Positions 63,068-64,000 of a stretch of 64,000 nt of DNA are shown here, one piece after another. Both the position numbers and the translations under genes were made by a program. Within the stretch, counting starts at the first letter, position 1; the number at the start of each line of letters is the position of its first letter. The stretch spans positions 36,540 to 100,539 of the forward strand of contig NZ_BANF01000007.1 in assembly GCF_000964425.1 (NCBI RefSeq). Reading direction: 5' to 3'. The notes under the pieces were generated by a model. That model did not search any database and was not told the origin of the DNA. It saw nothing but the letters and a program-made list of their open reading frames with translations. This DNA comes from Komagataeibacter intermedius TF2 (GTDB lineage Bacteria > Pseudomonadota > Alphaproteobacteria > Acetobacterales > Acetobacteraceae).

Positions 63068-64000
63068 TCAGACCACAAGGCTCATGGGGTTTTCAACCAC
63101 GGTGCGGAAGGCCGACACCCATTCCGCCGCCAGCGCGCCATCCACCACGCGGTGGTCAACCGACAGGGTGACGGTCATGACCGTAGCGATGGTGATGTCA
63201 TTGCCCTTGACCACCGGCCTGCGTTCCCCCGCCGCAATGGCGAGGATCGCGGCCTGTGGCGGGTTAAGAATGGCGGAAAACGCCTTCACCCCGTACATCC
63301 CCATGTTGGAAATGGAGAACGTGCCGCCCTGGAATTCCTCCGGCTTCAGCTTGCCCGCGCGGGCACGGGCCACCAGGTCGCGTGTCTCCAGGCTGATCTG
63401 GCGCAGGCCCTTGGTATCGGCATTGCGGACGATGGGCGTGATCAGCCCGTCGGGGATGGAGACGGCAACGGAAATATCCACGTCGTCATACACCAGCATC
63501 GCATCATCGGTGTAGGCCACGTTGACCTTCGGCACGCGGCGCAGCGTGATGGCGGCGGCCTTCACCAGCATGTCGTTGACGGAAATCTTGTACGCGCCCG
63601 GTCCCTCGTCGGGGGCCGCGGCATTGAGCTGGCTGCGCAGGGCCAGCAGCGCATCAAGCTCCACATCCATTTCCACATAGAAATGCGGAACGGTGCTCTT
63701 CGCTTCCGTCAGCCTGCGCGCGATGACCTTGCGCATGGTGGAATGCGGCACGCTTTCGTACCCGGCCGCCGCCACGGGGGGCGTTGCAGGCGCTGCCGGT
63801 TTCGGCGCGGGCACTGGCGCCGGTGCGGTGGCGGCCTGTTCCACATCCCGGCGCACGATCCGCCCGTTGGGGCCGCTGCCCTTCAGCGTGGACAGGTCGA
63901 TACCCTTCCGTGCCGCGATCCGGCGCGCCAGCGGGGAGGCAAAGAGACGCCTGCCCCCACCCGCCGGTGCGGCCTGTGGCGCGGCGGCCGGGGCTGTGAC
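63068..64000 (-). CDS. Dihydrolipoyl acetyltransferase E2 of pyruvate dehydrogenase (5' end cut by window)
   Basis: Continuous frame to the window edge (311 codons). Visible: a Pro/Ala linker, the peripheral-subunit-binding domain (SPLARRIAARKGIDLSTLKG, KGSGPNGRIVRRDVE), another linker, and the catalytic core ending with DHRVVDG (active His). The lipoyl domain lies outside. Upstream of lpd; the order matches alphaproteobacterial pdhABC-lpd. E2 of the pyruvate complex is the likely choice but an oxoglutarate E2 cannot be fully excluded. Confidence 0.92.
   Translation of the reverse strand, partial: VTAPAAAPQAAPAGGGRRLFASPLARRIAARKGIDLSTLKGSGPNGRIVRRDVEQAATAPAPVPAPKPAAPATPPVAAAGYESVPHSTMRKVIARRLTEAKSTVPHFYVEMDVELDALLALRSQLNAAAPDEGPGAYKISVNDMLVKAAAITLRRVPKVNVAYTDDAMLVYDDVDISVAVSIPDGLITPIVRNADTKGLRQISLETRDLVARARAGKLKPEEFQGGTFSISNMGMYGVKAFSAILNPPQAAILAIAAGERRPVVKGNDITIATVMTVTLSVDHRVVDGALAAEWVSAFRTVVENPMSLVV

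Overview
This is an ordinary-looking chromosomal segment of a high-GC alphaproteobacterium. Gene content and order point to the acetic acid bacteria (Acetobacteraceae, Komagataeibacter/Gluconacetobacter-like): overlapping pur genes followed by bolA-grxD, a pdhC-lpd-lipA-ratA cluster, AdhP-type alcohol dehydrogenase, and many small secreted or stress proteins. The genus is an inference; no rRNA is present to settle it. About 60 genes are supported. They are densely packed, often with 1-8 bp overlaps, and most known functions are core ones.

Layout. 0-8 kb: a truncated methyltransferase; nrdB and nrdA (class I ribonucleotide reductase) with two NrdR boxes; a minus-strand run uvrC-pgsA-lipoprotein-moaD-moaE. 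8-16 kb: xthA, an orphan OmpR-type regulator divergent from an L,D-transpeptidase, a CPA-type antiporter, an RsmB-like rRNA methylase and guaB. 15.7-22.7 kb: a seven-gene minus operon, mltB-dacC-tmk-holB-metG-tatD-MBL hydrolase. 23-27.5 kb: envelope genes, namely a DedA protein translationally coupled to an ATP-grasp enzyme, a stand-alone MlaD, UppP and an MscS channel. 27.7 kb: a CAT-anticodon tRNA flanked by a long inverted repeat. 28-40 kb is the accessory part: a two-cupin lipoprotein, a sulfurtransferase, small CsbD-like and hypothetical proteins around a stand-alone DUF2075 ATPase, a hemolysin-III protein, an AT-rich WavE-like gene, a sugar porter, a polytopic DUF6056-like protein and small secreted proteins. 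40-48 kb: adhP, metC, sseA, an AI-2E exporter coupled to an EEP-family nuclease/phosphatase, cardiolipin synthase, YraN. 48-55.5 kb: purC-purS-Rap1a-like-purQ-purL-bolA-grxD ending in a clear terminator, then an NRDE protein and purB. 55.8-59.4 kb: TerC/YjbE, Slt, PgpA, PncC. 59.6-64 kb: a small secreted protein, RatA, LipA, Lpd and the 3' part of pdhC.

The most interesting non-gene signal is a family of about eight intergenic elements of roughly 40-95 bp. The complete copies form two adjacent hairpins, one with a GCCGCC/GGCGGC-type stem around a T/A-rich loop and one with a GAAGCTTT/AAAGCTTC stem. Every copy lies just downstream of a gene end, five of them between convergent genes, and stem sequences vary in a compensated way between copies. 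This suggests a structured RNA/terminator or REP-like mobile element. No IS element, prophage, CRISPR array or recognisable defence system was seen. Other leads are a Rap1a-family periplasmic protein inside the purine operon, the DedA/ATP-grasp pair, and an NrdA that appears to lack the ATP cone.
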